A DNA stretch of 64,000 bases from the NCBI RefSeq assembly GCF_964253035.1, contig NZ_CAXUQL020000001.1, forward strand, positions 124,001-188,000. The letters run 5' to 3'. The stretch is from Pseudorhodoferax sp032153935 (GTDB lineage Bacteria > Pseudomonadota > Gammaproteobacteria > Burkholderiales > Burkholderiaceae_C). Shown one piece after another: positions 49,854 through 59,218 of the stretch. The notes beneath the pieces were generated by a model. It was not told the origin of the DNA. It saw nothing but the letters and a program-made list of their open reading frames with translations, and did not search any database. The translations under genes and the position numbers were made by a program. Each line of letters begins with the position of its first letter. Positions within the stretch are counted from its first letter, which is position 1.

Positions 49854-51641
49854 TCACTCGACGCCATCCACATACCAGCGGTCCTTGCCCAGCATCACCC
49901 GGTGGTGCCCCGCGCCGGCCGGCATCATGGGGAAGCAGTTCTCCTGCGCTGCCACCTGCACGTCGAGGAAGAACGGCCCGTCATAGGCCAGGCATTCGGC
50001 CAGCGCAGCATCCAGCTCGGCCGGATCGGACACCCGCCGCGCACCCCAGCCGAAGGCCTTGGCCAGCGCCACGAAGTCGGGCAGCGCGGCGTTCCAGCTG
50101 TGCGAGAGGCGGTTGCCATGGATCAGCTCCTGCCACTGCCGCACCATGCCCATGTAGCCGTTGTTGGACAGCACCAGCTTGACGGGGGTGCGGTGCTGCA
50201 CGGCCGTGGACAGCTCCTGGATGTTCATGAGCACCGAGGCGTCGCCGCTCACGCAGACGACCAGCGCATCCGGGTGCGCCACCTGCGCGCCGATGGCGGC
50301 CGGCAGGCCGTAGCCCATGGTGCCGGCGCCGCCCGAGGTCAGCCAGCGGCGTGGCCGCTCGAAGCGCAGGTACTGCGCGGCCCACATCTGGTGCTGGCCG
50401 ACGTCGGTGGAGACGATGGCATCGCGCCCTTCGATCTGCGCCTGCAGCGTGGCCATGAGCTGCTGCGGCAGGATGGCATCGGGCTGCGGCGTGAAGTCCA
50501 GGCAGCGCTGGGCGCGCCAACGCTCCACGCGGTGCCACCAGGGATCGAGCCGCGTGGGATCGAGGCCGCGCAGCTCGGGCAGGGCCAGCAGCGCATCGAG
50601 CACGGCGCCGCAGTCGCCGACGATGGGCACGTCGACCTTCACCGTGCGGTGGATCGCGCTGGGGTCGATGTCGATGTGGATCTTGCGGGCGCGCGGGCAG
50701 AACTCGTCGAGCTTGCCGGTCACGCGGTCGTCGAAGCGCGCGCCCACGTTGATGACGAGGTCGGCCTCGTGCATGGCCAGGTTGGCTTCCAGGTTGCCGT
50801 GCATGCCCAGCATGCCGACGAATTGCGGATCGGAGGCCGGGAACGCGCCCAGGCCCATCAGCGTGAGCGTGCAGGGGCCGCCGACCTGGCGCACCAGCTG
50901 GGTGAAGGCGGCGCAGGCGGCCGGGCCGGCGTTCACGAGGCCACCACCGCCGTAGAACACGGGCCGGCGCGCGGTGGAGATCAGGTCGGCCGCGCGCTGC
51001 AGGCTGCCCGACGGAACACGCGGCAGCTCGGCGCCCTGCGCCGCGCGCAGCGGACGCCCCGCCACGGGACGGCCGACCGGCGCGAGCTGCACGTCCTTGG
51101 GCACGTCGAGCAGCACCGGGCCGGGCCGCCCGCCCGCGGCGATGGCCAGTGCGCGGCGCACCGCGTCGCCGACCTGGTCCGCGCTGCGCGGCTGGAAGTT
51201 CCACTTGGTCACGGGCCGCGACATGCCCAGCGCATCGCTCTCCTGGAAGGCCTGGGTGCCGATCACGGCCGTGGCCACCTGGCCGCTGATGCACAGCACG
51301 GGCACGGAGTCGCTCATCGCGTCGAGCAGGCCCGTGATGGTGTTGCCCACGCCGGGGCCGGAGGTGACCAGCACCACCCCGACCTTGCCGGTGCTGCGCG
51401 CATAGCCCTCGGCCGCGTGGACGGCGGCCTGCTCGTGGCGCACGAGGATGTGGCGCAGCCGCGGCTCGCCGTGCAGCGCGTCGTACAGCGGCAGCGCGGC
51501 CCCGCCGGGGTAGCCGAACAGCGTGTCGACGCCGCCTTCGATCAGGGCGTCCAGCAGCGCCTGGGCGCCATTGCGCGGGGCGGCGGGCACCGCCGCGGGT
51601 GCGGCGACGGACAGGGGATCGAGGACATCGGTGTTTTTCAT
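49854..51641 (-). CDS. ilvB: acetolactate synthase large subunit, orphan
   Basis: The roughly 595-residue ThDP enzyme condenses two pyruvates to acetolactate. It has GVDTLFGYPGGAALPLYDAL with the active-site region and RHEQAAVHAAEGYARSTG with the catalytic Glu, the NVGARFDDRVTGK segment for FAD, and SGDASVLMNIQE as the ThDP/Mg2+ motif, followed by GYMGMVRQWQ. No ilvN small subunit follows and ilvC is absent, so it is not the usual ilvBNC operon. It is divergent from an Lrp-type gene. Start: ATG at 51641 (51650 also possible). Confidence 0.88.
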   Translation of the reverse strand: MKNTDVLDPLSVAAPAAVPAAPRNGAQALLDALIEGGVDTLFGYPGGAALPLYDALHGEPRLRHILVRHEQAAVHAAEGYARSTGKVGVVLVTSGPGVGNTITGLLDAMSDSVPVLCISGQVATAVIGTQAFQESDALGMSRPVTKWNFQPRSADQVGDAVRRALAIAAGGRPGPVLLDVPKDVQLAPVGRPVAGRPLRAAQGAELPRVPSGSLQRAADLISTARRPVFYGGGGLVNAGPAACAAFTQLVRQVGGPCTLTLMGLGAFPASDPQFVGMLGMHGNLEANLAMHEADLVINVGARFDDRVTGKLDEFCPRARKIHIDIDPSAIHRTVKVDVPIVGDCGAVLDALLALPELRGLDPTRLDPWWHRVERWRAQRCLDFTPQPDAILPQQLMATLQAQIEGRDAIVSTDVGQHQMWAAQYLRFERPRRWLTSGGAGTMGYGLPAAIGAQVAHPDALVVCVSGDASVLMNIQELSTAVQHRTPVKLVLSNNGYMGMVRQWQELIHGNRLSHSWNAALPDFVALAKAFGWGARRVSDPAELDAALAECLAYDGPFFLDVQVAAQENCFPMMPAGAGHHRVMLGKDRWYVDGVE

Positions 51642-51675
51642 GCCCTCCATTTTTTCGGCGCTGGCGCAGAATAGG

Positions 51676-51692
51676 CTTCCGATTTTTCGAAG
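51676..51692. promoter_or_regulatory. candidate Lrp binding site
   Basis: CTTCCGA-TTTT-TCGAAG is a nearly perfect inverted repeat in the 89-bp region between the divergent acetolactate synthase and Lrp genes. A second CTCCGAATTTC lies about 25 bp away. Lrp/AsnC proteins bind such AT-centred palindromes. Confidence 0.35.
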
Positions 51693-51730
51693 TTACAGCC
51701 ACAAACTCCGAATTTCATACGGCCCATCTC

Positions 51731-52198
51731 ATGTCAGACGGAAAAATCTTCGACAAGACCGATCTCGCCATCCTGCGCATCCTGCTGCAGGACGCGCGCC
51801 GCACGCTGCAGGAGATCGGCGCCGAGGTGGGCCTGTCGCCCACCAGCTGCTGGAGCCGCATCAAGCGGCTGCAGGACGAGGGCGTGATCAAGCGCTACAC
51901 GGTGGAGGTGGACCCGGCCAGCCTGGGCTACCAGGACACGGTGATCGTCCAGCTCACGCTGGAGAGCCACACCGAGGACACGCTCTACGCCTTCGGCCAG
52001 GTGCTGGCCACCATCCCCGAGATCCTGGAGGCCTACCTGGTCTCGGGCGACTACGACTACTACATCCGCATCGCCGTGCGCGACACGCGCGACTACGAGC
52101 GGCTGCTGCGCGAGAAGCTCTACAAGATCCCCGGCATCCGGCACAGCAAGTCGCACTTCGTGCTGCGCGTGCTCAAGCAGTCCACCGTGCCCGTGTGA
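51731..52198 (+). CDS. Lrp/AsnC family regulator
   Basis: The 155-residue protein has an N-terminal helix-turn-helix (DLAILRILLQDARRTLQEIG, then LSPTSCWSRIKRLQDEGVI) and the C-terminal RAM domain with YLVSGDYDYYIRIAV. It likely senses an amino acid and regulates the divergent acetolactate synthase gene and itself. The ATG at 51731 is preceded by no strong ribosome-binding site. Confidence 0.93.
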   Translation: MSDGKIFDKTDLAILRILLQDARRTLQEIGAEVGLSPTSCWSRIKRLQDEGVIKRYTVEVDPASLGYQDTVIVQLTLESHTEDTLYAFGQVLATIPEILEAYLVSGDYDYYIRIAVRDTRDYERLLREKLYKIPGIRHSKSHFVLRVLKQSTVPV

Positions 52199-52342
52199 GA
52201 CGGCGCGCACAGGCGGACGGGCGCCGTGCCTACGGGCCCTTGCACGGTGCCCGCATGGCATGCGCCACCGCGTGCGCCGACCATCGCCGCAGCTGCCACT
52301 CCCGCGCAGCGGCACGCGGCGCACAGCCGGAAAGGCGACAGC

Positions 52343-53188
52343 ATGACCAGCGACAGATGGAATCCCGCCAAGCCCGCCAAGCAACTGGCCCTGGCGGCAT
52401 CGCTGGGCCTGTGCGCCAGCGGCGCCTGGGCCCAGGGCCTGGTGCTGCCCGAACAGCGCGTGTGGCTGCAGGTCTCGGCCTTCCGGCCCAGCGTGGATTC
52501 CGGGTTGCGGCTGGACGACACCGACAGCGTGCTGCGCGGCACGCCGCTGGATGGCGAGAACGATTTCGGCCTCGCAGGCCGCAAGACCGTGCCCGCGCTG
52601 CTGCTGGGCGGCCGGCTGTCCGAGCGCTGGCGCGCCGAGTTCGAATACTTCTCGCTGGACCGCAGCGCCAGTGCCACGGCCGACGGCATCCGCTTCGGCG
52701 AGGGCGAATTCGTGGCCGACATCGACACGCAGATGCGCACGCGGACCTACCGGCTCAGCGCGGGCTACTCCTTGCTCAAACAGCCCGATCGCGAGGCCGG
52801 CGTGCTGGTCGGTGCGCACGTGACGGACGCCCTGCTGCGCGTGCGCGGCACGGCCGTGGTCAACGGCCAGGTCGTCGGCGCCTTCACCGAGCGGCGCTCG
52901 GAAACCGTGCCGGCCCCCACCGTGGGGCTGTACGGCAGCTGGCGGCCCGGCGCCGGGCGCTGGGAACTGAACGGGCGCGTCGACCTGTTCAAGCTGAACA
53001 TCGGCGACTACGACGGCCGCCTCGTGAACCTGCAGGCCAACGCGATGTACCGGTTCACGCCCCAAGTGGGCGTGGGGCTGGGCTGGCGTTACCACGACCT
53101 GCGCGTGGACGCTGATGCACGCAACTTCTCCGGCGAGATCAACTACCGCATGAGCGGGCCGCAGGTGTTCCTGCAGGCCGGCTTCTGA
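52343..53188 (+). CDS. outer-membrane beta-barrel protein, unknown
   Basis: The 281-residue protein has a signal peptide ending at AWAQ and then alternating beta strands with aromatic girdle residues (for example FEYFSLDRSASATADG and GVGLGWRYHDLRVDA), ending in Phe. It is probably an 8- to 12-stranded outer-membrane barrel. No close family recognised. It lies alone between Lrp and the DUF3455 gene. Confidence 0.65.
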   Translation: MTSDRWNPAKPAKQLALAASLGLCASGAWAQGLVLPEQRVWLQVSAFRPSVDSGLRLDDTDSVLRGTPLDGENDFGLAGRKTVPALLLGGRLSERWRAEFEYFSLDRSASATADGIRFGEGEFVADIDTQMRTRTYRLSAGYSLLKQPDREAGVLVGAHVTDALLRVRGTAVVNGQVVGAFTERRSETVPAPTVGLYGSWRPGAGRWELNGRVDLFKLNIGDYDGRLVNLQANAMYRFTPQVGVGLGWRYHDLRVDADARNFSGEINYRMSGPQVFLQAGF

Positions 53189-53223
53189 GCCGGCCGCCGC
53201 GCCGGCGGCCTTGGGTCGGTCGG

Positions 53224-53796
53224 TCAGGACGCCTTCCAGAAGATGTAGTCGGCCTGGTAGGGCACCGTCACACGCTGGCCCTTGGTGGCCATGGTGCAGG
53301 GCGCGCCGGAGGGTGCCACGCCGCCCTGCAGTGCCACGCGCTGGATGTAGGTCACGCCGCTCATCGCGCCGCTGCCCATGGCCGGGTTGGCCTTGACGAG
53401 TTGGTACGGCAGGCTGGTCGGGCCCGATGGCGCCACGGCCAGCTGCGTGGCCGTGAGCTTGGAGCCGTCGCTCGATTCCCAGGTGGCCGGCGGCCCGTAG
53501 TAGCGGCCGACCTGCTTGCCGCCCCGGTCCATGAGCCTGGCCTCCGGGCCGACGAAGGTCCATTCGACCTGGCCTGGCATGCCCGCCTTGTCGCGGCACT
53601 CGTACAGGATCTCGCCCTTGCCCACGGTTTCCATGGCCACGCGGTTGCCGGCCGGGACCTGGATGCTCGCCGGCAGGCTGGCCTGAGAGAAGCCCATGGC
53701 GCCGCTGCCGGGCATGGCCCCGCACGCAGCCAGCAGGACGGAGGCGGACAGGACGCCGCCCAGGGCAGCGCAACGGTTCAGGGTCGAGGAATGCAT
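53224..53796 (-). CDS. DUF3455 family lipoprotein
   Basis: The 190-residue protein has a lipoprotein signal (LSASVLLAAC, Cys about 25). The rest matches DUF3455: ILYECRDKAGMPGQVEWTFVGPEARL, GRYYGPPATWESSDGSKL, and C-terminal YIQRVALQGGVAP, with APC for a conserved cysteine. Function unknown in the family. It is convergent with the beta-barrel gene. Confidence 0.85.
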   Translation of the reverse strand: MHSSTLNRCAALGGVLSASVLLAACGAMPGSGAMGFSQASLPASIQVPAGNRVAMETVGKGEILYECRDKAGMPGQVEWTFVGPEARLMDRGGKQVGRYYGPPATWESSDGSKLTATQLAVAPSGPTSLPYQLVKANPAMGSGAMSGVTYIQRVALQGGVAPSGAPCTMATKGQRVTVPYQADYIFWKAS

Positions 53797-53963
53797 GGAT
53801 GGCTCCCAGCTGTTGAAGGTGCTGCTACTACTGCGCAGCCGCCCGCCTGGATGCAGCGGCAAATGAAACAATTTGTGAGCACACCGGTGCCGCGGCCCCA
53901 CAGTCCCTTGGCGAAGGCGGCGCCCCGGCCTAGCATGGCGGCCCGCGTCCACCCTGCTGCCCC

Positions 53964-54389
53964 ATGTCCGCCGCCCTGCTCGTCGCCCTGTGCTGCACGG
54001 GCGCTTTGCTGCTGACCACGGCCTATTTCTTCCTTGGCGCGGTGCCGCTGCTCACGCTCCAGCACGACACGCCCATGGACGCGCGCTTCGTGCGCAGCTT
54101 CTTCAACACCTACTATCTGGCCGCCATGGGCACCGCGGGCGCCACGGCCCTCAGTTGCGCACTGGCCGGGCGGCCAGGCTTTGCGCTCGAGGCCGCCGCC
54201 ATCGCCGGGCTGGCGGTGCTGCTGCGGCGCACCGTCCTGTCGCGCATGGACGCGCTGCGGGTCCAGGTCGAGGCCGGAGCAGGCGATGTGGCGCGGGCGT
54301 TCCGGCGCATCCACGGCGCCGCGCTGCTGGCCAACCTCGCGCAGCTTGTCGTCATCGTCTGGAGCCTGGTCGCCGCCTCGATGCCGTGA
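53964..54389 (+). CDS. four-helix membrane protein, unknown
   Basis: The 141-residue protein has four hydrophobic segments (about residues 5-30, 48-70, 72-88 and 115-138) and no motif I recognise. The ATG at 53964 starts a helix directly. It precedes the EamA gene by 75 bp on the same strand. Confidence 0.65.
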   Translation: MSAALLVALCCTGALLLTTAYFFLGAVPLLTLQHDTPMDARFVRSFFNTYYLAAMGTAGATALSCALAGRPGFALEAAAIAGLAVLLRRTVLSRMDALRVQVEAGAGDVARAFRRIHGAALLANLAQLVVIVWSLVAASMP

Positions 54390-54449
54390 CGCGCGGCCAG
54401 CCGGGGCCGGGGCCTGCCAGCGTCGCCGGCAGCCGCACGGGGGCACGGG

Positions 54450-54455
54450 CACAAT
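54450..54455 (+). promoter_or_regulatory. -10-like box before EamA gene
   Basis: CACAAT lies 9 nt before the ATG at 54465, with no Shine-Dalgarno sequence between; it is part of a short-leader or leaderless pattern seen at several genes here. Confidence 0.3.
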
Positions 54456-54464
54456 CCGCGCCCC

Positions 54465-55379
54465 ATGCCCGCCCCCGCCCTGCTGCCCCGCCCCACCGCC
54501 CTGCTGCTGATCGCCGCCATCGCCTGCTGCTTCGCGGGCAACCACGTGGCCGCGCGGCTGGCCTTCGACGACGGGGCCGGCGTGCTGACGGCCATCCTGT
54601 GCCGGGCCGGCACCGCCCTGCTGGTGCTGGGCGCGCTGGTCGCCTGGCGCCGCGAGCGGCTGGCGCTGCCGGCCGGCACCGGCGGCTGGCAACTGCTGCT
54701 GGGCCTGCTGCTGGCGGTGCAGAGCCTGTGCCTGTACTCGGCCGTGGCGCGCATCCCGGTGGCACTGGCCCTGCTGGTGGCCAACACCTTCCCGGTGCTG
54801 CTGGCCTTGCTGAACTGGGCCACGGGCGGCCCGCGGCCGACCCGGCGCGCCTGCCTGGTGATGGGCATCGTGCTGGCGGGACTGCTGCTGGCGCTGGACG
54901 TGCCGGCACGGCTGGCCGAGGCGCGCGGCGGCGGCAGCGGCATCGCCTGGGGTGCGGGCGTGGCCTTCGCGCTGACGGCCGCCACGGTCTTCTCGTTCAG
55001 CCTGTGGATCACCGACCGCCGGCTCGCGACGCTGCCGGGCACGGTGCGCAGCTTCTACGCCATGCTGACGGTCTGCGCCAGCATGGCGATGGCCGGCGCG
55101 GCCGGGGCCGTGCCCAGCGGCCTGGCCTGGCCGCAGCATGCGCCGGGCTGGACCGGGCTGGCGCTGCTGATGCTGCTGTACTGCACCGGCTTCACGCTGC
55201 TGTTCGTCTCGCTGCCGCGACTGGACATGGCGCGCAACGCGCCCATGATGAACGTCGAGCCCATCGCCACGCTCTTCATCGGCTGGGCCGTGCTGGACCA
55301 GTGGCTGGCGCCCATCCAGCTGGCCGGCACGGGGGTGGTGCTGGCCGGCATCGTGCTGCTGTCGCGCAGCCGGCGCTGA
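54465..55379 (+). CDS. DMT superfamily transporter, EamA type
   Basis: The 304-residue protein has ten predicted helices in two EamA repeats, with LVANTFPVLLALLNW in the first half and NVEPIATLFIGWAVLDQWL near the end, typical of the drug/metabolite transporter family. It probably exports a metabolite or amino acid. The substrate is unknown. Confidence 0.88.
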   Translation: MPAPALLPRPTALLLIAAIACCFAGNHVAARLAFDDGAGVLTAILCRAGTALLVLGALVAWRRERLALPAGTGGWQLLLGLLLAVQSLCLYSAVARIPVALALLVANTFPVLLALLNWATGGPRPTRRACLVMGIVLAGLLLALDVPARLAEARGGGSGIAWGAGVAFALTAATVFSFSLWITDRRLATLPGTVRSFYAMLTVCASMAMAGAAGAVPSGLAWPQHAPGWTGLALLMLLYCTGFTLLFVSLPRLDMARNAPMMNVEPIATLFIGWAVLDQWLAPIQLAGTGVVLAGIVLLSRSRR

Positions 55380-55471
55380 CCTTGGTGGCTGCGGCCGGCA
55401 CGCCGGCCGCCGCCCTGCGGTAGAAAGCCCTTCCCGCGGCCTGCTGCCGCGCCTTTGCCCACCAAGGTCCC

Positions 55472-57094
55472 ATGCTCGGCTCCCAACTCGTCGTCCGCGC
55501 GCTCGCGCGCCAGGGCGTCACCACCGTCTTCAGCCTGTCCGGCAACCAGATCATGCCGGTCTACGACGCCTGCCTGGATGCCGGCATCCGCATCGTCCAC
55601 GTGCGCCACGAGGCCGCGGCCGTGTCCATGGCCGACGCCTGGGCCCAGGTCACGGGCGGCGTCGGCGTGGCCCTGCTGACGGCCGGCCCGGGCCTGGCCA
55701 ACGGCCTGGCGCCGCTGATGTCGGCGCTGCACGCCGAGAGCCCGGTGCTGCTGCTGTCCGGCGACACGCCGCTGGCCGAGGACGGCATGGGCGCGTTCCA
55801 GGAACTCGACCAGGCGGGCATGACGCGCCCCGTGGCCAAGGCCGCGCGCCGCGTGCGCGGCCTGGACGAACTGGCCGGCGCCGTGGACCAGGCCATCGCG
55901 CTCGCGCTGGCACCGCGCCGCGGCCCCGTGCACCTGGCCCTGCCCTTCGACCTGCTGACGGCCGACACCGGTCTGGCCGAGCTGCCGCCGCTGCCGACCG
56001 CCGAGCCCATGCCGCACGCCGACGCGGCCACGATCGACACGCTGGCCGCGCTGCTGGCCCAGGCCCGCAGCCCGCTCGTGCTGGCCGGCCCGGACGCGGC
56101 GCGCGCGCACAGTCACGCGGCGTGGCAGGCGCGCGGCGAACGCCTGGCCACGCCGGTGCTGCGGCTGGAGAGCCCGCGCGGCCTGCGCGATCCCTCGCTG
56201 GGCGCAGCCGCCGAATGCCTGGCCGGTGCCGACCTGCTGGTGCTGGCCGGCAAGCCGCTGGACTTCACGCTGGGCTTCGGCCGCAGCACGGTGTTCGCGC
56301 CCCAGGCCCGCGTCGTCGTGCTCGATCCGGACCCGGCGCTGGTCGCGCGTGCGCGCCGCCTGCTCGGCGACCGGCTGGCGCTGGCCTGCGTGTGCGAGCC
56401 CGGCGCGGCGCTGGACGCCGCCGCTGCGCGCGTCGCGCCCGAGCGCACGGACTGGCGGCGCAAAGTGGCCGGCGCCCTCGCCGCGCGCAACCAGGCGAAC
56501 CCTGCGCCCATCGCGCCGGGCCGCATCGGCTCGCGCGCGCTGTGCGAGCAGGTGCAGCGCTTCCTGGCCACCGCGGCCGAACCCATCGTGGTCTGCGACG
56601 GCGGCGAGTTCGGCCAGTGGGCCCAGGCCATCTGCCAGGCGCCGGTGCGCATCGTCAACGGCGTGGCCGGCGCCATCGGCGGCGGGCTTCCCCAGGCCAT
56701 CGCGGCCAAGATCGCGCGGCCCGGGGCCACCGTGGTCGTGCTGATGGGCGACGGCACGGCCGGCTTTCACCTGATGGAGCTGGACACGGCCGTGCGCGAG
56801 GCCGCGCCCGTCATCGCCGTGGTCGGCAACGACCTGCGCTGGAACGCCGAACACCAGATCCAGCTGCGCAACCACGGCCCCGGGCGCCTGGTCGGCTGCC
56901 AGTTGGCCGAGAGCGCGCGCTACCACGCCGTGGCGCAGGCGCTGGGCGGCTTCGGCGCCGCGGTGCGCGCGGAGGCGGACATCGCCGCGGCGCTGCGCCA
57001 AGCCCAGGCCAGCGGCCTGCCGGCCTGCGTCGACGTGGCCATCGACGGCCAGCCGGCGCCGGTGTTCAGCGCAGTGCCGACCGCGGGACACTGA
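55472..57094 (+). CDS. ThDP-dependent enzyme, acetolactate synthase-like
   Basis: The 540-residue protein has the ThDP-enzyme layout: VTTVFSLSGNQIMPVYDA, RHEAAAVSMADAWAQVTGG with the catalytic Glu, and MGDGTAGFHLMELDTAVRE as the ThDP/Mg2+ site with N-DLRWNAEHQ after it. It resembles acetolactate synthase-like lyases or decarboxylases, but lacks the longer acetolactate synthase C terminus. It is followed by a GNAT gene after 5 bp, so the two are an operon. Substrate cannot be predicted. Confidence 0.85.
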   Translation: MLGSQLVVRALARQGVTTVFSLSGNQIMPVYDACLDAGIRIVHVRHEAAAVSMADAWAQVTGGVGVALLTAGPGLANGLAPLMSALHAESPVLLLSGDTPLAEDGMGAFQELDQAGMTRPVAKAARRVRGLDELAGAVDQAIALALAPRRGPVHLALPFDLLTADTGLAELPPLPTAEPMPHADAATIDTLAALLAQARSPLVLAGPDAARAHSHAAWQARGERLATPVLRLESPRGLRDPSLGAAAECLAGADLLVLAGKPLDFTLGFGRSTVFAPQARVVVLDPDPALVARARRLLGDRLALACVCEPGAALDAAAARVAPERTDWRRKVAGALAARNQANPAPIAPGRIGSRALCEQVQRFLATAAEPIVVCDGGEFGQWAQAICQAPVRIVNGVAGAIGGGLPQAIAAKIARPGATVVVLMGDGTAGFHLMELDTAVREAAPVIAVVGNDLRWNAEHQIQLRNHGPGRLVGCQLAESARYHAVAQALGGFGAAVRAEADIAAALRQAQASGLPACVDVAIDGQPAPVFSAVPTAGH

Positions 57095-57099
57095 GCACC

Positions 57100-57516
57100 A
57101 TGCAGATCCGCCCCTACCTGGAGGCCGACGAGGCCGCCGTCGTCGCGCTCTGGCAGGCCTGCGGCCTGACCCGCCCGTGGAACGACCCGCACAAGGACAT
57201 CGCGCGCAAGCTCACGGTGCAGCGCGAGCTGTTCCTCGTCGGCACACTGGAGGGCCGCATCGTGGCCAGCGTGATGGCGGGCTACGAGGGCCACCGCGGC
57301 TGGGTCAACTACCTGGCCGTGGCGCCGCAGCTGCAGGGCCGCGGGCACGGCGCAGCGCTGATGCAGCATGTCGAGCAGGCCTTCCTCGCGCAGGGCTGCC
57401 CCAAGGTCAGCCTGCTGGTGCGCGCGGGCAACAGCGCCGTGCTGGCCTTCTACCGCCGGCTGGGCTATGCGGTGGACGAGGCCGTGCCGCTGGGCAAGCG
57501 CCTGATCGCCGACTAG
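57100..57516 (+). CDS. GNAT family acetyltransferase, YpeA type
   Basis: The 138-residue protein matches the YpeA-like GNAT family: MQIRPYLEADEAAVVALWQACGLTRPWNDP, VNYLAVAPQLQGRGHGAALM with the acetyl-CoA pyrophosphate loop, and VRAGNSAVLAFYRRLGY. The substrate is unknown. It follows the ThDP enzyme gene within 5 bp. Confidence 0.93.
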   Translation: MQIRPYLEADEAAVVALWQACGLTRPWNDPHKDIARKLTVQRELFLVGTLEGRIVASVMAGYEGHRGWVNYLAVAPQLQGRGHGAALMQHVEQAFLAQGCPKVSLLVRAGNSAVLAFYRRLGYAVDEAVPLGKRLIAD

Positions 57517-57559
57517 CTTCGGCTTTGGCCGACAGCGCGTAGCGGCCGGACAGGGCAAG

Positions 57560-59194
57560 ATGGCCGCGTCCATGCCAACCGCACCGACTTCCCCCAACGG
57601 CATCCACACCGAACCCGCCACACGCCATGCCGCGGCCGAACGCCACCCGCCGCCGGACACGCAGACGCCGGCCGACCGCTACGCCGAGCTGTTCGAGGCG
57701 GTGCAGCGCGCCGGCGTGTTCGCCGACAGCAAGACCTTCCCCGACTGCGCACCGCTGGCCGCGCCCGAGCAGATCCTCGCGGCCTACCGAAAGCGCTGCG
57801 CGGCGCCGGGCTTCGACCTGCGCGCCTTCGTGGCCGCGCACTTCGTGCCGCAACGGCCGGCATTGGCCGGCCCCAACGATGCCCCGGCGCTGGCCCGCCC
57901 TGGCGGCGCGCCGGCGCAGGACCTGCGCAGCCACATCGACGCGCTCTGGGACGCGCTGACCCGCCACCCCGAGCAGCACCCGCACCGCGGCTCGCTGCTG
58001 GCGCTGCCGCACCCCTATGTGGTGCCGGGCGGGCGCTTCGTCGAGATGTACTACTGGGATTCCTACTTCACCATGCTGGGCCTGGCGGCCAGCGGGCGCA
58101 CGCAGCTGCTGCATGCGATGACCGACAACTTCGCCTACCTGATCGAGCGCTTCGGCCATGTGCCCAACGGCACGCGCACCTACTACCTGAGCCGTTCGCA
58201 GCCGCCGCTGTTCGCCTGCATGGCCGAGCTCTGCGAAGGCTGCGGCGGCCAGGGCGCGCTGCGCTACCTGCCGCAGCTGCTGCGCGAGCATGCCTTCTGG
58301 ATGGACGGTGCCGACGCGCTGGCACCGGGCCGGGCGCACCGGCGCGTGGTGCGCCTGGCCGACGGTGCGCTGCTCAACCGCTACTGGGACGACCGCGACC
58401 AGCCGCGCGAAGAGGCCTGGCGCGAGGACGTGGCCACCGCCGCGGCCGCACCGCAGCGCGCGGCGGCCGAGGTGTTCCGCGAGCTGCGCGCCGCCGCCGA
58501 ATCGGGCTGGGACTTCAGCAGCCGCTGGCTCGACGCCCCGGCGGCCGGCCGCGACCGGCTGCAGGCCCTGGCCACCATCCGCACCACGCGCATCCTGCCG
58601 GTGGACCTCAACGCGCTGCTGCACAAGCTGGAAAGCCGCATCGCCCACCTGGCCGCGCAGGCCGGCGACGCCGCCATGGCGCGCCAGCACCGGGCCCTGG
58701 CCGACGCGCGCCGCACGGCCATGGACCACTGGCTCTGGAACGAAGAGGCCGGCGCTTGGCTCGACCTCGACTGGCCCGAACAGCGGCCGCGCCCGGCCCT
58801 GAACGCCGCCACCGCCACGCCGCTGTTCACGCGCACGGCCAGCCCGGCGCAGGCCCGCCGGCTGGCCGACACGCTGGCGCGCCGCCTGCTCGTGCCCGGC
58901 GGCCTGGCCACGACGGAACAGTGCAGCGCCGAGCAGTGGGACCGGCCCAACGGCTGGGCGCCGCTGCAGTGGATCGCCGCCGAAGGACTCAGCGCCTACG
59001 GTTGCGACGAACTGGCCGGCGAGATCCGCACGCGCTGGCTGCGCACGGTGGCGGCGGTGTACGGCCGCGAGCACCGGCTGGTCGAGAAGTACGCGTTGCA
59101 CGCCCATCCCGAGGCCGTGGGCGGCAGCGGCGGCGAATACCCGCTGCAGGACGGCTTCGGCTGGACCAATGGCGTCACGCGGCAGTGGCTGTGA
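57560..59194 (+). CDS. trehalase
   Basis: The 544-residue glycosidase of family GH37 splits trehalose to two glucoses. Signatures seen are PGGRFVEMYYWDSYFTMLGL (signature 1, about 155), NGTRTYYLSRSQPP, the active-site region ESGWDFSSRW with its Asp near 318, and a C-terminal QDGFGWTNGV with EKY upstream. No signal peptide is present, so it is cytoplasmic like TreF. No trehalose uptake or regulator gene is adjacent. An ATG at 57572 is a possible alternative start. Confidence 0.93.
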   Translation: MAASMPTAPTSPNGIHTEPATRHAAAERHPPPDTQTPADRYAELFEAVQRAGVFADSKTFPDCAPLAAPEQILAAYRKRCAAPGFDLRAFVAAHFVPQRPALAGPNDAPALARPGGAPAQDLRSHIDALWDALTRHPEQHPHRGSLLALPHPYVVPGGRFVEMYYWDSYFTMLGLAASGRTQLLHAMTDNFAYLIERFGHVPNGTRTYYLSRSQPPLFACMAELCEGCGGQGALRYLPQLLREHAFWMDGADALAPGRAHRRVVRLADGALLNRYWDDRDQPREEAWREDVATAAAAPQRAAAEVFRELRAAAESGWDFSSRWLDAPAAGRDRLQALATIRTTRILPVDLNALLHKLESRIAHLAAQAGDAAMARQHRALADARRTAMDHWLWNEEAGAWLDLDWPEQRPRPALNAATATPLFTRTASPAQARRLADTLARRLLVPGGLATTEQCSAEQWDRPNGWAPLQWIAAEGLSAYGCDELAGEIRTRWLRTVAAVYGREHRLVEKYALHAHPEAVGGSGGEYPLQDGFGWTNGVTRQWL

Positions 59195-59204
59195 CGGCGC
59201 CGGC

Positions 59205-59210
59205 TACGAT
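59205..59210 (+). promoter_or_regulatory. -10 box before the NYN gene
   Basis: TACGAT lies 8 nt before the ATG at 59219 with only C residues and one G between; no ribosome-binding site, hence a likely leaderless or near-leaderless transcript. Confidence 0.4.
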
Positions 59211-59218
59211 CGCCCCCC

